A stretch of DNA of 64,000 nucleotides from Allostreptomyces psammosilenae (GCF_013407765.1 NZ_JACBZD010000002.1:1064001-1128000); one strand, 5' to 3'; shown: positions 48,621 through 58,207, numbered from the stretch's first letter. The notes: a model not told the origin generated them from the letters alone. A program made the numbers and translations.

Positions 48621-50333
48621 TCACTCCTCGCCGGCGGCGACCAGCAGCTTGCGCAGGTGCTCCGCCGCCTCGCCCACCGGCACCGAGACGGTCTGGCCGG
48701 TGGCCCGCACGGTGACCTCCACCGTGCCCTCGGCCAGCCCGCGCGCGCCCACGGTGATCCGGAACGGGATGCCCACCAGCTCGATGTCGCGGAACTTCAC
48801 GCCCGGGCGCTCGTTGCGGTCGTCCAGGACGACGTCCACGCGCTCCCGGCGCAGCTGCTCGTACAGCTCCTCGGCGGCCTTGACCACCGCCTCGTCCTTG
48901 GTGCTCAGCGCCACGACCGCCACCTCGAAGGGGGCCACGCTGACCGGCCAGATGATGCCGGATTCGTCGTGGTGCGTTTCGACGACCGCCGCCATCGCGC
49001 GCTCCACGCCGATGCCGTAGCTGCCCATGATGGGCACCACGCGCTCGCCCTCCTGACCGAGGACGGAGACCCCGAGGGTCTCGGTGTACTTGCGTCCCAG
49101 CTTGAAGATGTGGCCGACCTCGACGGTGCGCACCACCTGCAGCGGCGTGCCGCAGGTGGGGCAGGGCTCGTCCGCGGTCACCTCGCGCAGGTCCGCCCAG
49201 CGCTCCACCGCGATGTCGCGCTCCACGTCGACGCCGCGCACGTGGACGCCGTCCGTGTTGGCGCCGGTGGTCATGTCACGGCGGCCCCGCAGCGCCTCGT
49301 CGGCGATGACCGGCAGGTCCTTGACGCCCACGGCGCCCAGGCTGCCCGGCGAGGCGCCCAGCGCCTCCTTGATCTCCTCCGGACGCGCGGGCCGGACGGC
49401 CGTGGCACCGGTGAAGTCGATGAGCTTCTGCTCCACCAGGTTGTGGTCACCGCGCACCAGCACCAGGGTGAGGCGGTCGTCCACCACGTACACCAGGGTC
49501 TTGATCTGCCGGTCGGCCGCGACGTCGTGCCGGCGCACCAGGTCCTCGATGGTGCGGACGTCCGGCGTGTCGAACCGCTCCGGCGCCGGCAGGCCCGGGC
49601 CGTCCTCGACGGCGGCCAGCCGGGAGGTGGCCTTCTCCACGTTGGCGGCGTAACCGCAGGACGGGCAGTGCACGACCAGGTCCTCGCCGGCCTCGGTCGG
49701 GCACATGAACTCCACCGAGGCGCTGCCGCCCATGGTTCCGCTGGAGGCCTGCACCGGGATGGCCGGCACCCGGAGCCGGGCGAAGATCCGCTGGTACGCC
49801 TCGTGGTGGAGGTCGAAGGAGCGGTCCAGCCCCGCCTCGTCGGCGTCGAAGCTGTAGGAGTCCTTCATGGTGAACTCGCGGACCCGGATCAGGCCGCTCT
49901 TCGGCCGCGGCTCGTCGCGGAACTTGGTCTGGAACTGGTACCAGACCTGCGGGAGGTCCCGGTACGACCGCAGCTCGTCGGCCACGGTCGTGAAGATCTC
50001 CTCATGGGTCATGCCCAGGGCGATGTCGGCTCCCTTGCGGTCCTTGAGCCGGAACATCTCCTCGCCCATGACGTCCCAGCGACCGCTGCGGTGCCAGATG
50101 TCCGCCGGGTGCATGGTCGGCAGGATGAACTCCTGGGCGCCGATCCGGGACATCTCCTCGCGGATGACGTCCACGATCTTGGCGCGCACCCGCACGGCGA
50201 GCGGCAGCAGGGAGTAGTGCCCGGCCATGAGCTGGCGGATGAAGCCGCCGCGCACGAGCAGGCGGTGGCTGACCGCGTCGGCGTCTGCGGGGTCCTCGCG
50301 GAGAGTGGGCACGTAGAGCTGGGACCAGCGCAT
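48621..50333 (-). CDS. proS: Prolyl-tRNA synthetase, bacterial type
   Basis: This 570-residue class II aminoacyl-tRNA synthetase charges tRNA-Pro. Motif 1 (SLLPLAVRVRAKIVDVIREEM), motif 2 (TKFRDEPRPKSGLIRVREF) and motif 3 (GSYGIGVERAMAAVVE) are present. Between motifs 2 and 3 lies the editing insertion typical of the bacterial form (about 225-400), with a zinc-knuckle-like CPSCGYAANVEKA and CPTCGTPL. The anticodon-binding domain closes the chain. Length matches E. coli ProRS. The gene is monocistronic, with its own -10 box at 50376 and a terminator downstream. Confidence 0.96.
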   Translation of the reverse strand: MRWSQLYVPTLREDPADADAVSHRLLVRGGFIRQLMAGHYSLLPLAVRVRAKIVDVIREEMSRIGAQEFILPTMHPADIWHRSGRWDVMGEEMFRLKDRKGADIALGMTHEEIFTTVADELRSYRDLPQVWYQFQTKFRDEPRPKSGLIRVREFTMKDSYSFDADEAGLDRSFDLHHEAYQRIFARLRVPAIPVQASSGTMGGSASVEFMCPTEAGEDLVVHCPSCGYAANVEKATSRLAAVEDGPGLPAPERFDTPDVRTIEDLVRRHDVAADRQIKTLVYVVDDRLTLVLVRGDHNLVEQKLIDFTGATAVRPARPEEIKEALGASPGSLGAVGVKDLPVIADEALRGRRDMTTGANTDGVHVRGVDVERDIAVERWADLREVTADEPCPTCGTPLQVVRTVEVGHIFKLGRKYTETLGVSVLGQEGERVVPIMGSYGIGVERAMAAVVETHHDESGIIWPVSVAPFEVAVVALSTKDEAVVKAAEELYEQLRRERVDVVLDDRNERPGVKFRDIELVGIPFRITVGARGLAEGTVEVTVRATGQTVSVPVGEAAEHLRKLLVAAGEE

Positions 50334-50375
50334 GGACTCAAGGGCCTTCGTCTAGGGGTTCTGGAGAGGCGTCGC

Positions 50376-50381
50376 ATTCTA
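50376..50381 (-). promoter_or_regulatory. -10 box (TAGAAT) of proS
   Basis: TAGAAT on the minus strand, 43 bp before the proS ATG, is a close match to the vegetative -10 consensus. The corresponding -35 is poor. No T-box-like leader is present. Confidence 0.5.
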
Positions 50382-50706
50382 GTCCCGCCGTTCGTCGCCG
50401 CCCTCACGGACGACCGCCCCGCGCGCGGGTGACCACGCGGGTGGCCACAACGGCCCCGGAGCACGGCCGTGCTCCCCGTGCATCTGCACGAGCATCCTGG
50501 CCGAGGCGCGCCGCCGCCGCCCGGCGGCCCTCCGGAGGCCCGGTTACGCCCCGGTAGCGCCCGCGCACGCACGGCAGTGTGACGGGGTCACTACATGATC
50601 GGGATCCGTGAAAGCAAGGCGCTCCCGAGACGACTGCCTCTGGCGGCTCCACCTATTGGTGCAGGCGGGGCGCAGTGGGCGCAGTCAGGGAGGCGTTGAT
50701 ATCGAA

Positions 50707-50835
50707 ATGGCGTCGAAGTCGGGACCAAGGTCCCGAACGACGGGGGTCCTAAGGCCTGTGGAAACGTTTCCGCGAACTGTCACGAGTTTTTTCGGCCAGA
50801 ACCCCGGCGGAAAGGAACCCTCCGCCCCCCGGTGA
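50707..50835 (+). CDS. Candidate 42-aa ORF overlapping the SprT-like gene start
   Basis: ATG 50707 follows AGGGAGG (50687-50693) at a long 13-nt spacing and opens a 42-residue frame (start MASKSGPRSRTTGVLRP, later TVTSFFGQNPGG). Its TGA overlaps the GTG start of the metalloprotease-like gene as GTGA, an arrangement typical of translational coupling. The frame crosses two palindromes, so it could equally be untranslated leader. Confidence 0.28.
   Translation: MASKSGPRSRTTGVLRPVETFPRTVTSFFGQNPGGKEPSAPR
50720..50771. promoter_or_regulatory. Two palindromes upstream of the SprT-like gene, one LacI-operator-like
   Basis: CGGGACC-AA-GGTCCCG (50720-50735) and GGAAACGTTTCC (50760-50771) are both perfect inverted repeats. 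The second has the central CG and flanking pattern of LacI-family operators. They lie 60-112 bp before the GTG. Elsewhere the 498-bp gap 50334-50831 contains only the proS -10 box and a TTTTTT run at 50788-50793. Confidence 0.45.
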
Positions 50836-51497
50836 TCGTTGACACGGATGTGAGCACGACACCACCTGTCCTCGCGGCCGAACTCGCCGCGGCATGGAAG
50901 GACATCCAGCGGAATCACCCGGAACTGCCCGATCTGGCCGCTCCCGAGTCGCTGATCGGCGAGGCCTCCACGGCCTGCGGCACCGAGCTGACCTTCACCC
51001 GGCTGCTGCACGAGGCCGTCCACGGCCTCGCCGCCGTCCGCGGAATCAGGGACACCTCCAGAGCGGGCCGATACCACAACCGCCGGTTCCTCGCGGTCGC
51101 CGACGAGCTCGGGCTCGACCATGACGCGGACCCGCACCCCAGCAGTGGGTTCTCCCTCGTGACGATGCGCCGGGAGACCCGTCTGCGCTACGCCGACACC
51201 ATCGCCCGCCTCGAACAGGCCGTGCGCGACCACTTCGCCGTCAACAGCGGGGACGAGGTCGGCCGTGCCTTCCGGGGACCGGCGGACCGACACACCTCCT
51301 CCGGAGGCGGCATCCGCGTGAAGGCCGTCTGCGGCTGCGGGCGCAACGTCCGCGTCGTCCCGTCCGTCCTCGCCCAGGCCCCGATCTTCTGCGGAGGGTG
51401 CGGCAAGCCCTTCGCCATCGAGGCCGACGCCATGGCGGAGCGCGACACCCCGCGCACCCGCCACGCCCGGCGCAAGCCGAGCAGATCCGCGGCCTGA
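50832..51497 (+). CDS. SprT-like zinc metalloprotease-type protein with C-terminal zinc knuckle
   Basis: This 221-residue soluble protein has a zinc-hydrolase HExxH motif in [11 protein letters not shown] (about residue 58-68), with [18 protein letters not shown] downstream, resembling the SprT-like/minigluzincin fold. The C-terminal half carries [18 protein letters not shown] followed by CGGCGKPF, a four-Cys zinc ribbon. Close relatives seem common in Streptomyces but I know of no demonstrated substrate; Spartan-type proteases act on DNA-protein crosslinks, which is only an analogy. GTG 50832 is used; AAGGA is 14 nt upstream, so initiation may depend on coupling with the short ORF before it. 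Confidence 0.8.
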   Translation: MIVDTDVSTTPPVLAAELAAAWKDIQRNHPELPDLAAPESLIGEASTACGTELTFTRLLHEAVHGLAAVRGIRDTSRAGRYHNRRFLAVADELGLDHDADPHPSSGFSLVTMRRETRLRYADTIARLEQAVRDHFAVNSGDEVGRAFRGPADRHTSSGGGIRVKAVCGCGRNVRVVPSVLAQAPIFCGGCGKPFAIEADAMAERDTPRTRHARRKPSRSAA

Positions 51498-51770
51498 CCG
51501 CGACAACCGATCGGGGGGGAGGGAGGGGCACCGGAACTCGCGAGGGGGCGAGTCCACCACGAGCAAGGGTCACAGGGGGCCAGATAACCGGAGGGTGGCT
51601 CCGGGCCTGTCCGCCGGGCGCTACGCGGCGCACCGTGCTGGCCGGTCCGGAACCACCCTCCCCGTCTGTCCGCGCCCGGTGCGACCGGGGTCCGCATGTG
51701 CCGCCCGCCCCGCCGCCCCGCCCCGCCGACGGCCCGGGTCCCACCCCCGGTGGCGCCGGCGGCGTCCTGA

Positions 51771-51800
51771 TTGGGACGCGGAGGGCCCGTCTGGCAGAAT
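51771..51800 (+). promoter_or_regulatory. Promoter of the rpsP operon
   Basis: TTGGGA (51771-51776) and CAGAAT (51795-51800) are separated by 18 bp, a good vegetative-type promoter. Transcription would begin near 51807, giving a leader of about 130 nt to rpsP. The remainder of the 437-bp gap 51498-51934 shows no gene. Confidence 0.55.
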
Positions 51801-51934
51801 GGACGGCCGTACCCGGCAGCCGAGTAGGACCCCTCTCTCCGTCGGCTGGCGTGTCCGTCGGGCAGCGGGTACCAGAAACCCCACCTGGCGATCCGCTCGC
51901 CCACCCACGTCAAGACCAGGAGACATCCACACCC

Positions 51935-52375
51935 GTGGCAGTCAAGATCAAGCTCAAGCGTCTCGGCAAGATCCGTTCCCCGCACTACCGCATCATCGTG
52001 GCCGACGCGCGCACCAAGCGCGACGGCCGCGCGATCGAGGAGCTCGGCCTGTACCACCCGGTGCAGAACCCCTCCCGGATCGAGGTGGACTCCGAGCGCG
52101 TGCAGTACTGGCTCGGTGTCGGCGCCCAGCCCACCGAGGCCGTCGAGGCCATCCTGAAGGTCACCGGTGACTGGCAGAAGTTCAAGGGCCTGCCCGCTCC
52201 GGAGCCGATGAAGGTCGCCGAGCCGAAGACCCGCGACTTCAGCCACCTCTTCGAGGCCGCCGTCAGCGGCGCCGACGACGAGGGCAAGGGCGAGGCCATC
52301 ACCCAGAAGGCCAAGAAGTCCGACAAGAAGGCCGACGAGGCGGAGTCCGCCGAGTCCGCCTCCTCCGAGGGCTGA
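51935..52375 (+). CDS. rpsP: 30S ribosomal protein S16
   Basis: This 146-residue protein begins [24 protein letters not shown], the universal S16 start, followed by [12 protein letters not shown] and a variable Lys/Ala/Glu-rich tail usual in actinobacteria ([20 protein letters not shown]). S16 is needed for assembly of the small-subunit body. GTG 51935 follows AGGAG at 12 nt. It heads the conserved cluster rpsP-khpA-rimM-trmD-rplS; the next gene starts 2 nt after its stop. Confidence 0.97.
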   Translation: MAVKIKLKRLGKIRSPHYRIIVADARTKRDGRAIEELGLYHPVQNPSRIEVDSERVQYWLGVGAQPTEAVEAILKVTGDWQKFKGLPAPEPMKVAEPKTRDFSHLFEAAVSGADDEGKGEAITQKAKKSDKKADEAESAESASSEG

Positions 52376-52377
52376 GC

Positions 52378-52617
52378 ATGCTCGAAGAAGCCCTCGACCA
52401 CCTGGTGAAGGGCATCGTCGAGCACCCCGACGACGTGCAGGTCAGCGCCCGCGACCTGCGCCGGGGGCGTGTGCTGGAGGTCCGCGTCCACCCCGACGAC
52501 CTGGGCAAGGTCATCGGTCGGCAGGGCCGGACGGCACGCGCGCTGCGCACCGTCGTCGGTGCGCTCGGCGGCCGTAACGTCCGCGTCGACCTCGTCGACG
52601 TCGACCAGGTCCGCTGA
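52378..52617 (+). CDS. khpA: KH-domain RNA-binding protein KhpA
   Basis: This 79-residue protein is almost entirely a KH domain, with the GxxG loop in [20 protein letters not shown]. KhpA (YlqC) proteins are encoded between rpsP and rimM in many Gram-positive bacteria and bind RNA, often with KhpB/Jag, to influence cell-wall growth and small-RNA function. It begins 2 nt downstream of rpsP and is probably translated in concert with it. A strong hairpin follows before rimM. Confidence 0.94.
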   Translation: MLEEALDHLVKGIVEHPDDVQVSARDLRRGRVLEVRVHPDDLGKVIGRQGRTARALRTVVGALGGRNVRVDLVDVDQVR

Positions 52618-52638
52618 TCGTCCACCCACGGACACGCC

Positions 52639-52680
52639 GAGGGGCCGGGAACCGGAGCACCAACCGGTTCCCGGCCCCTC
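52639..52680 (+). terminator. 17-bp hairpin between khpA and rimM
   Basis: A perfect 17-bp stem (arms 52639-52655, GAGGGGCCGGGAACCGG, and 52664-52680) closes an 8-nt loop. No T-tract follows. In an otherwise continuous operon it could attenuate transcription or protect the rpsP-khpA message. Confidence 0.6.
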
Positions 52681-52756
52681 AGCGTTCGCCCGACGCCGGC
52701 CCCGCCCCGGCGGCCCGTCCGGAAGCAGGCGGGAACACAACGAGGAGACCCAGACA

Positions 52757-53365
52757 GTGCAACTTGTCGTCGGCCGCATCGGCCGGGCCCACGGCATCCG
52801 CGGCGAGGTCACCGTCGAGGTGCGCACCGACGAGCCCGAGCACCGGCTCGCGCCCGGGGCCGTCCTGCTCACCGACCCGCCCTCCGCCGGCCCGCTGACC
52901 GTCGCCACCGGGCGGGTGCACAGCGGGCGGCTCCTGCTGCGCTTCGAGGGCGTGGCCGACCGCACCGCCGCCGAGGCGCTGCGCAACACCCTGCTGATCG
53001 CCGAGGTGGACCCCGAGGAGACCCCCGAGGACCCCGAGGAGTTCTACGACCACCAGCTCATCGGCCTGGACGCGGTCACCGTGGACGGCTCCGCGGTCGG
53101 CGAGGTCGAGCAGGTGATCCACCTGCCCTACCAGGACCTGCTGCAGGTGCGCCGCCCGGACGGCCGGGAGGTCCTCGTGCCGTTCGTCGCGGAGCTCGTC
53201 CCCGAGGTGGACCTGGCCGGCTCCCGGGTCGTGCTGGACCCCCCGCCCGGGCTGATCGACCCGCTGCCGGAGGAGGACTCCGAGACGGCCGGAGCCGCGG
53301 GCACCGCGGAGGCGGCGGAAGAGGCGGGCACCGAGGGCGACGCCGCCCCGGACGAGCGGTCCTGA
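52757..53365 (+). CDS. rimM: 16S rRNA processing protein RimM
   Basis: This 202-residue maturation factor helps process the 3' domain of 16S rRNA and binds S19. [25 protein letters not shown] opens the RimM N-domain, and [18 protein letters not shown] followed by [25 protein letters not shown] is the PRC-barrel half. The last 30 residues are an acidic Ala/Glu tail. GTG 52757 follows GGAG by about 10 nt. trmD starts 27 nt after its stop. Confidence 0.96.
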   Translation: MQLVVGRIGRAHGIRGEVTVEVRTDEPEHRLAPGAVLLTDPPSAGPLTVATGRVHSGRLLLRFEGVADRTAAEALRNTLLIAEVDPEETPEDPEEFYDHQLIGLDAVTVDGSAVGEVEQVIHLPYQDLLQVRRPDGREVLVPFVAELVPEVDLAGSRVVLDPPPGLIDPLPEEDSETAGAAGTAEAAEEAGTEGDAAPDERS

Positions 53366-53392
53366 AGCGGCCGGCGGAGGAGAACAGCGCAC

Positions 53393-54229
53393 GTGCGCAT
53401 CGACGTCATCACCATCTTCCCCGAGTACCTGGAGCCGCTGGACGTCTCCCTGGTCGGCAAGGCGCGCGAGAAGGGCATCCTCGACGTGCGCCTGCACCAG
53501 CTGCGCGACTGGACCCACGACGTCCACCACACCGTGGACGACACGCCCTACGGCGGCGGCCCCGGCATGGTCATGAAGCCCGAGCCGTGGGCCAGCGCCC
53601 TGGACACCGTCGCCCCGCCCGGCGCCACCGTCCCCGGCACGGACGGCGCCCCGGCCGAGGGGCCGTGCCTGATCGTCCCCACGCCCAGCGGCCGACCCTT
53701 CACCCAAGCGGTGGCCGTCGAACTGGCGGCCCGCCCCTGGCTGGTCTTCGCCCCCGCCCGCTACGAGGGCATCGACCGCCGGGTCATCGACGACGCCGCC
53801 ACCCGCATGCCCGTCCACGAGCTCTCCATCGGCGACTACGTGCTCGCCGGCGGGGAGGTGGCCGTGCTGGTGATGGTGGAGGCGATCGCCCGGCTGCTGC
53901 CCGGCGTGCTCGGCAACGTGGAGTCCGCCCGCGACGACTCCTTCGCCGCCGGCCGCATGGAGAAGCTCCTGGAGGGCCCCGTCTACACCAAGCCCGCGCG
54001 CTGGCGGGACCGCGAAGTCCCCGAGGTGCTGCTGAGCGGACACCACGGGAAGATCGCCCGCTGGCGGCGCGACGAGGCGCTGCGCCGCACCGCCGCCCAC
54101 CGCCCCGACCTCGTCGCCGCCTTCCGCCCGGAGGAACTGGACCGCCGGGACCGCGAGGTCCTCGCCGAGCTCGGCTGGCACGAGCGGGACGGCCGGTTCA
54201 CGCCCACCTCGGACGGTGTGGAAGAATAG
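53393..54229 (+). CDS. trmD: tRNA (guanine-N1)-methyltransferase
   Basis: This 278-residue SPOUT methyltransferase makes m1G37 in tRNAs and so prevents frameshifting. [45 protein letters not shown] and [19 protein letters not shown] supply the trefoil knot and S-adenosylmethionine site. The C-terminal helical domain includes [18 protein letters not shown] short insertion (about residues 78-88) lengthens the segment before [16 protein letters not shown] 53393 is used. It is followed by a 281-bp leader before rplS. Confidence 0.96.
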   Translation: MRIDVITIFPEYLEPLDVSLVGKAREKGILDVRLHQLRDWTHDVHHTVDDTPYGGGPGMVMKPEPWASALDTVAPPGATVPGTDGAPAEGPCLIVPTPSGRPFTQAVAVELAARPWLVFAPARYEGIDRRVIDDAATRMPVHELSIGDYVLAGGEVAVLVMVEAIARLLPGVLGNVESARDDSFAAGRMEKLLEGPVYTKPARWRDREVPEVLLSGHHGKIARWRRDEALRRTAAHRPDLVAAFRPEELDRRDREVLAELGWHERDGRFTPTSDGVEE

Positions 54230-54510
54230 GCCGCTGCTGCCCGTCGGAACGACGGCACCCGAGACAGCCCCCAGCGGGGGAGCCGGACCGGGCGCCACCG
54301 ACACCCGGCGCGGACGGCCCCACCACCATCACCCCGCGGGTGCGCCCTCGTGCGCCCCACGCCCGCGGGCGTCGACGGAAAGGGCCGTCGCGGCGGCCGG
54401 TGCCCCTGCCACGGGGGGAACACCAGCCGACCGGGGTGCCGGCAGCGCGGTCGAACCAAACCACCCATTTCCGTGGGCGACCCGTGGCGCCCGCGAGGAG
54501 AGCAGCGGTC
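54230..54510 (+). other. 281-bp leader between trmD and rplS
   Basis: No gene is seen here. The stretch around 54333-54374 can fold (CCCGCGGGTGCGC with the later CCCGCGGG), so a structured leader for rplS is possible, but no known leader motif was recognised. GAGGAG just before 54511 is the rplS ribosome site. Confidence 0.35.
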
Positions 54511-54876
54511 ATGAACCTGCTTGACGTCGTCGACTCCGCCTCGCTGCGGTCCGACATCCCGGCCTTCCGCCCCGGCGACACCCTGAAGGTGCACGTGCGG
54601 GTCGTCGAGGGCAACCGCTCCCGCGTCCAGATCTTCCAGGGCGTGGTCATCCGCCGCCAGGGCGCCGGCGTGCGCGAGACCTTCACCGTCCGCAAGGTCA
54701 GCTTCGGTGTCGGCGTCGAGCGCACCTTCCCGGTGCACACCCCGATCGTGGAGAAGATCGAGGTCGTCACCCGCGGTGCGGTCCGTCGCGCCAAGCTGTA
54801 CTACCTGCGTGACCTGCGCGGCAAGGCCGCGAAGATCAAGGAGAAGCGCGACGAGTCGGGTCGCGCCGCGCGCTGA
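54511..54876 (+). CDS. rplS: 50S ribosomal protein L19
   Basis: This 121-residue ribosomal protein shows the L19 signatures [20 protein letters not shown] and IQIFQG-like [38 protein letters not shown], then [22 protein letters not shown]19 sits at the interface of the ribosomal subunits. The ATG is preceded by GAGGAG. It closes the ribosomal part of the operon; the signal peptidase genes follow with a separate promoter. Confidence 0.97.
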   Translation: MNLLDVVDSASLRSDIPAFRPGDTLKVHVRVVEGNRSRVQIFQGVVIRRQGAGVRETFTVRKVSFGVGVERTFPVHTPIVEKIEVVTRGAVRRAKLYYLRDLRGKAAKIKEKRDESGRAAR

Positions 54877-54972
54877 ACCCCCTTCGCGCGCCCTTCACGA
54901 TGCGGCCACCGAGCCGCCTGGCGGGTCGCGCGGATGGCGCATCCGAGTGATCGGTCAACCGACGAGTCGGGC

Positions 54973-54978
54973 TAGGCT
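54973..54978 (+). promoter_or_regulatory. -10 box (TAGGCT) of the signal peptidase cluster
   Basis: TAGGCT ends 6-9 nt before TTG 54985 and ATG 54988, with no room for a ribosome site, so the first signal peptidase gene is probably read from a leaderless transcript separate from the rplS operon. Confidence 0.5.
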
Positions 54979-54987
54979 CTGACGTTG

Positions 54988-56850
54988 ATGGAGACAGACG
55001 AGCAGCGAACGGGCCGCGGTCCGTCCCCCACCGCAGCGGTGGGCGATGGACCGCGGCCCGTCGCCGTGTCCGGGGACGGAGCGGGGGCGCCGTCCCCGGC
55101 CGTGGCCGGCCGCGGGGCCGCGGCCGGCCACGGCGGCCTGCCGGAGCAGAATCGTTCGGACCGTGGGGACCGCCCGAGCGGCACGAGCCGCCGGGAGGCG
55201 GGACAGGCCACACGCGTCCCGACGGCCGGCACCGCCGGCGACACCGCCCTGGAGAGCGCGGCGGATCCCGCCACCATGGTCCTGGAGACCGTGGGGCGGT
55301 CGCGCCTCCCGTCGCCCCGCGCCCCGCGCCCCGGCGAGCCACGGGCGGCCGACCGAGCCGAGGCCGACGCCGCCCCCCTCGACACCGCTGCGGAGAACGG
55401 GAAGCCCGACGCGGCCGACCCCGGCGGCGCTCCGCCCGACACCGCGCAGCCGGACGCACTGCAGCAGGACACGGCGCGGCCGGACGCGGCGCCCGAGCCG
55501 GCCGAGGCGCCGCAGGCCCTCCCCGAAACGGCGGACGAGGTGCCGGCCACCTCCGCGGAACCGGCCCGGACGACACCCGCGGGGGAGGAGGGGCCGAAGC
55601 CCGGGGAGGCCGCGGCGCCGACCGCCGGAACCACGGAGGCCACCGCCGATGCCGAGGAGGCGCCCGCGCCCGCCCCCCGCGCGGGCGGGGCGGCGGGGGA
55701 GAGCTCCATCACGGCCACCATGGCCCTTCCGCGGCTCTCCGAGTCCTCCTCCGCCGACGCCGGCCGGCAGCAGCCGGAGGGCGAGGAAACCTCTCTGCTG
55801 ACCCCCGCCGAGCGCTCCGCGCCCCCCGCCTCCCCGGGGACGGCCGGGGAGGCGCCGGTTGCCGAGGCCACCGTGGTGCTGAGCCGCGTGGCACCCACGG
55901 GCGTCGACACCACCGACCGCACCGGCACGGCCACCGAGGCGGACACCGCGGCCGAGAACGCGGCCGAGAACGCGGCCGAAACGGTGCTGCTCCGCGTGCT
56001 GAGCCCGTCCGCCGCCGGCAAACCCGCCCCCGCCCGCGCCGCGGCCGCCCCCGCCGGCCGCGACGGCCACGGTGACGCGTCCGAGGACGCGTCCGTCGGC
56101 GACGCCGCCGACGGGGACCCCGGCGAACCGGAGGACGACGAGACCGCGCTCGAACCTCTGCGCTGGTACCAGGGCTGGTCCCGCCCCCTGCTGATCGCCC
56201 TGTCCGCCGTGGTCGCGCTGATGCTCACCCAGGCGGTGGTGGCCCAACCCTTCCTCATTCCCTCCGGCTCGATGGAGAACACCCTCCTCGTCGGGGATCG
56301 GATTCTGGTCAACAAACTGGCGTACGCCTTCGGCCGGGAACCGCAGAGGGGGGATGTCATCGTCTTCGACGGCAGGGGCTCGTTCGTCCCGGAGACGTCC
56401 TCCGAGGAGGCCGGGGCGGTGGAACGACTGGTGGACGAGTTTCGTTCGTTCCTCGGCTACTCGACCGCCGACGAGACCGACTTCGTCAAGCGGATCGTGG
56501 GGCTGCCTGGTGATCGCGTCGTGTGCTGCGACAGCCAGGGGCGCATCACCGTCAACGGCACGCCACTGGAGGAGACGTCGACGCTCTTCCCCGGCGACGC
56601 GCCGTCGAACCAACCCTTCGACGTGATCGTGCCGGCCGGGAGGCTTTGGGTGATGGGGGACCATCGCAGCAGTTCCCGGGACTCCCGGGACCATCTGGGG
56701 GACCCGGGGGGCGGTTTCGTCCCGGTCGATGCGGTCATCGGCCGGGCCGAGTGGATCATCTATCCCGTCAGCCGCTGGACCAGCGTCCAACGGCCCGACA
56801 CCTACAGCGAGCCCGGGCCTGCCGGGGAGGAGAACGTCGAGCATGGGTAG
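54988..56850 (+). CDS. lepB: Signal peptidase I with a very long N-terminal extension
   Basis: This 620-residue protein has a type I signal peptidase domain in its last 230 residues. The membrane anchor LLIALSAVVALMLTQAVVA precedes the nucleophile Ser428 (IPSGSMENTL), and the general base is Lys501 (DFVKRIVGLPGDRV); box E reads VMGDHRSSSRDSR. It cleaves signal peptides at the outer face of the membrane. The first 390 or so residues are low-complexity Ala/Pro/Glu/Thr, presumably a cytoplasmic disordered tail with repeats such as ENAAENAAE; usual enzymes are 250-320 residues. A leaderless start at ATG 54988 (or TTG 54985) fits the -10 box. The stop overlaps the next lepB by 8 nt. Confidence 0.9.
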   Translation: METDEQRTGRGPSPTAAVGDGPRPVAVSGDGAGAPSPAVAGRGAAAGHGGLPEQNRSDRGDRPSGTSRREAGQATRVPTAGTAGDTALESAADPATMVLETVGRSRLPSPRAPRPGEPRAADRAEADAAPLDTAAENGKPDAADPGGAPPDTAQPDALQQDTARPDAAPEPAEAPQALPETADEVPATSAEPARTTPAGEEGPKPGEAAAPTAGTTEATADAEEAPAPAPRAGGAAGESSITATMALPRLSESSSADAGRQQPEGEETSLLTPAERSAPPASPGTAGEAPVAEATVVLSRVAPTGVDTTDRTGTATEADTAAENAAENAAETVLLRVLSPSAAGKPAPARAAAAPAGRDGHGDASEDASVGDAADGDPGEPEDDETALEPLRWYQGWSRPLLIALSAVVALMLTQAVVAQPFLIPSGSMENTLLVGDRILVNKLAYAFGREPQRGDVIVFDGRGSFVPETSSEEAGAVERLVDEFRSFLGYSTADETDFVKRIVGLPGDRVVCCDSQGRITVNGTPLEETSTLFPGDAPSNQPFDVIVPAGRLWVMGDHRSSSRDSRDHLGDPGGGFVPVDAVIGRAEWIIYPVSRWTSVQRPDTYSEPGPAGEENVEHG

Positions 56851-58207
56851 TCCGCACAACGCGTGGGAGAACCGCCGCACGGCGCAGGACACCGACCCGG
56901 CCGGGCGTGGAAACGGCCAGGAGCAGCGGGCGCCGTCCACCCCCCCGCCGCCACGCGAGTCGGTGACGGACACCCGGACGCTCCAGTTCGTGCTGCCGGA
57001 CTTCGACGAGACACATCCGGAGGAGCCCGCTCCGGGCGGACGGGCCGCCGCCCGGCCGCCGGCCAACGACGCCCGCCCCGCCGGCGCCCCCGGCCCCCAG
57101 CCCCGTCAGGCCGTCGCCACCGCGCCGCCCCGCCCGGCGACGGGCGCCGTGCGCGCAGAGGCGGGCGGGCCACCGAACGGGGCGGCGGCACAGGGACCCG
57201 GCGCCGGCACCCAGGGCGCGGCGCCCGACGACACCATGATGCTCGGCACGATCGCCCCGCCCGCGACCTCGGCTGGGACCGGTTCCTCCGCGGGCGCTCC
57301 CGCGGAGGGGCGGCGCCGCGTCGGCCGGGCGGTGCTGCGCCGGACCGCCAGACGGGAGGGGCGCCGCTCGCTGCTGCGGGAGCTGCCCATCCTGCTGGGC
57401 GTGGCCGTGCTGATCTCCCTGGTGCTCAAGACCTTCCTGGTGCAGGCCTTCGTCATCCCCTCCGGGTCGATGGAGCAGACCATCGGCATCGGTGACCGGG
57501 TGCTGGTCGACAAGTTCAGCCCGTGGTTCGGCTCCGAGCCGGAGCGCGGCGAGGTCGTGGTCTTCCGGGATCCGGGCGGCTGGCTGGAGGACCCGCCGGA
57601 GGACACCTCGCCCGTGGTCATCAGGCAGCTGCGGCAGGCCCTGACCTTCATCGGGCTGATGCCCTCGGAACACGGCGAGGACCTGATCAAGCGGGTGATC
57701 GGCGTCGGTGGGGACACCGTGGCCTGCTGCGACAGCGAGGGACGGGTCACCGTCAACGGCCAGGCGCTCGACGAGACCTACCTCTACCCGGGCGACGAGC
57801 CGTCCAACATCGAGTTCCGGGTGACCGTGCCGCAGGGGCGCATCTTCGTGATGGGCGACCACCGCAGTGACTCCAGCGACTCCCGGTTCCACCTCCAGGA
57901 CGAGGGCAACGGAACGGTGCCGGTGGACGACGTGGTCGGCCGCGCCATCGTCACCGTGTGGCCCTTCGACCGGTGGCAACGCCTGTCCGTGCCGGAGACG
58001 TTCGACGCCGTGCCCCCCACCGTCGCCTCCGGGCCGCCGTCCCCCGGCGGCACGTCGCCGGAACCTGTCTCCGCCGCCCCGGTTCCTGGAACGGCCCCGC
58101 TCGTTGTTCCATTGGCGGGGGCCGCGCTCGCGCTGCCGTTGCGACCGCGCTCCCGTGTGTCCCGTCGTCTTCGGCATCGACATGGGGCACAGTCGGGAAG
58201 ACGTTGA
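56843..58207 (+). CDS. lepB: Signal peptidase I, second copy
   Basis: This 454-residue protein has a disordered N-terminus of about 175 residues, an anchor helix (LPILLGVAVLISLVLKTFLVQ), the nucleophile Ser209 in IPSGSMEQT, the base Lys283 in DLIKRVIGVGGDTV and VMGDHRSDSSDSR. A second hydrophobic segment near the C-terminus (APLVVPLAGAALALPL) followed by a basic tail gives the two-helix form seen in part of the streptomycete set. ATG 56843 follows GGAGGAG and overlaps the stop of the first lepB in ATGGGTAG, indicating translational coupling. Confidence 0.93.
   Translation: MGSPHNAWENRRTAQDTDPAGRGNGQEQRAPSTPPPPRESVTDTRTLQFVLPDFDETHPEEPAPGGRAAARPPANDARPAGAPGPQPRQAVATAPPRPATGAVRAEAGGPPNGAAAQGPGAGTQGAAPDDTMMLGTIAPPATSAGTGSSAGAPAEGRRRVGRAVLRRTARREGRRSLLRELPILLGVAVLISLVLKTFLVQAFVIPSGSMEQTIGIGDRVLVDKFSPWFGSEPERGEVVVFRDPGGWLEDPPEDTSPVVIRQLRQALTFIGLMPSEHGEDLIKRVIGVGGDTVACCDSEGRVTVNGQALDETYLYPGDEPSNIEFRVTVPQGRIFVMGDHRSDSSDSRFHLQDEGNGTVPVDDVVGRAIVTVWPFDRWQRLSVPETFDAVPPTVASGPPSPGGTSPEPVSAAPVPGTAPLVVPLAGAALALPLRPRSRVSRRLRHRHGAQSGRR

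Noticed and set aside
50334-50480. T-box leader upstream of proS
   Set aside because: The distance from the TAGAAT box to the ATG is about 43 bp, too short for a T-box, and no T-box core sequence is present.
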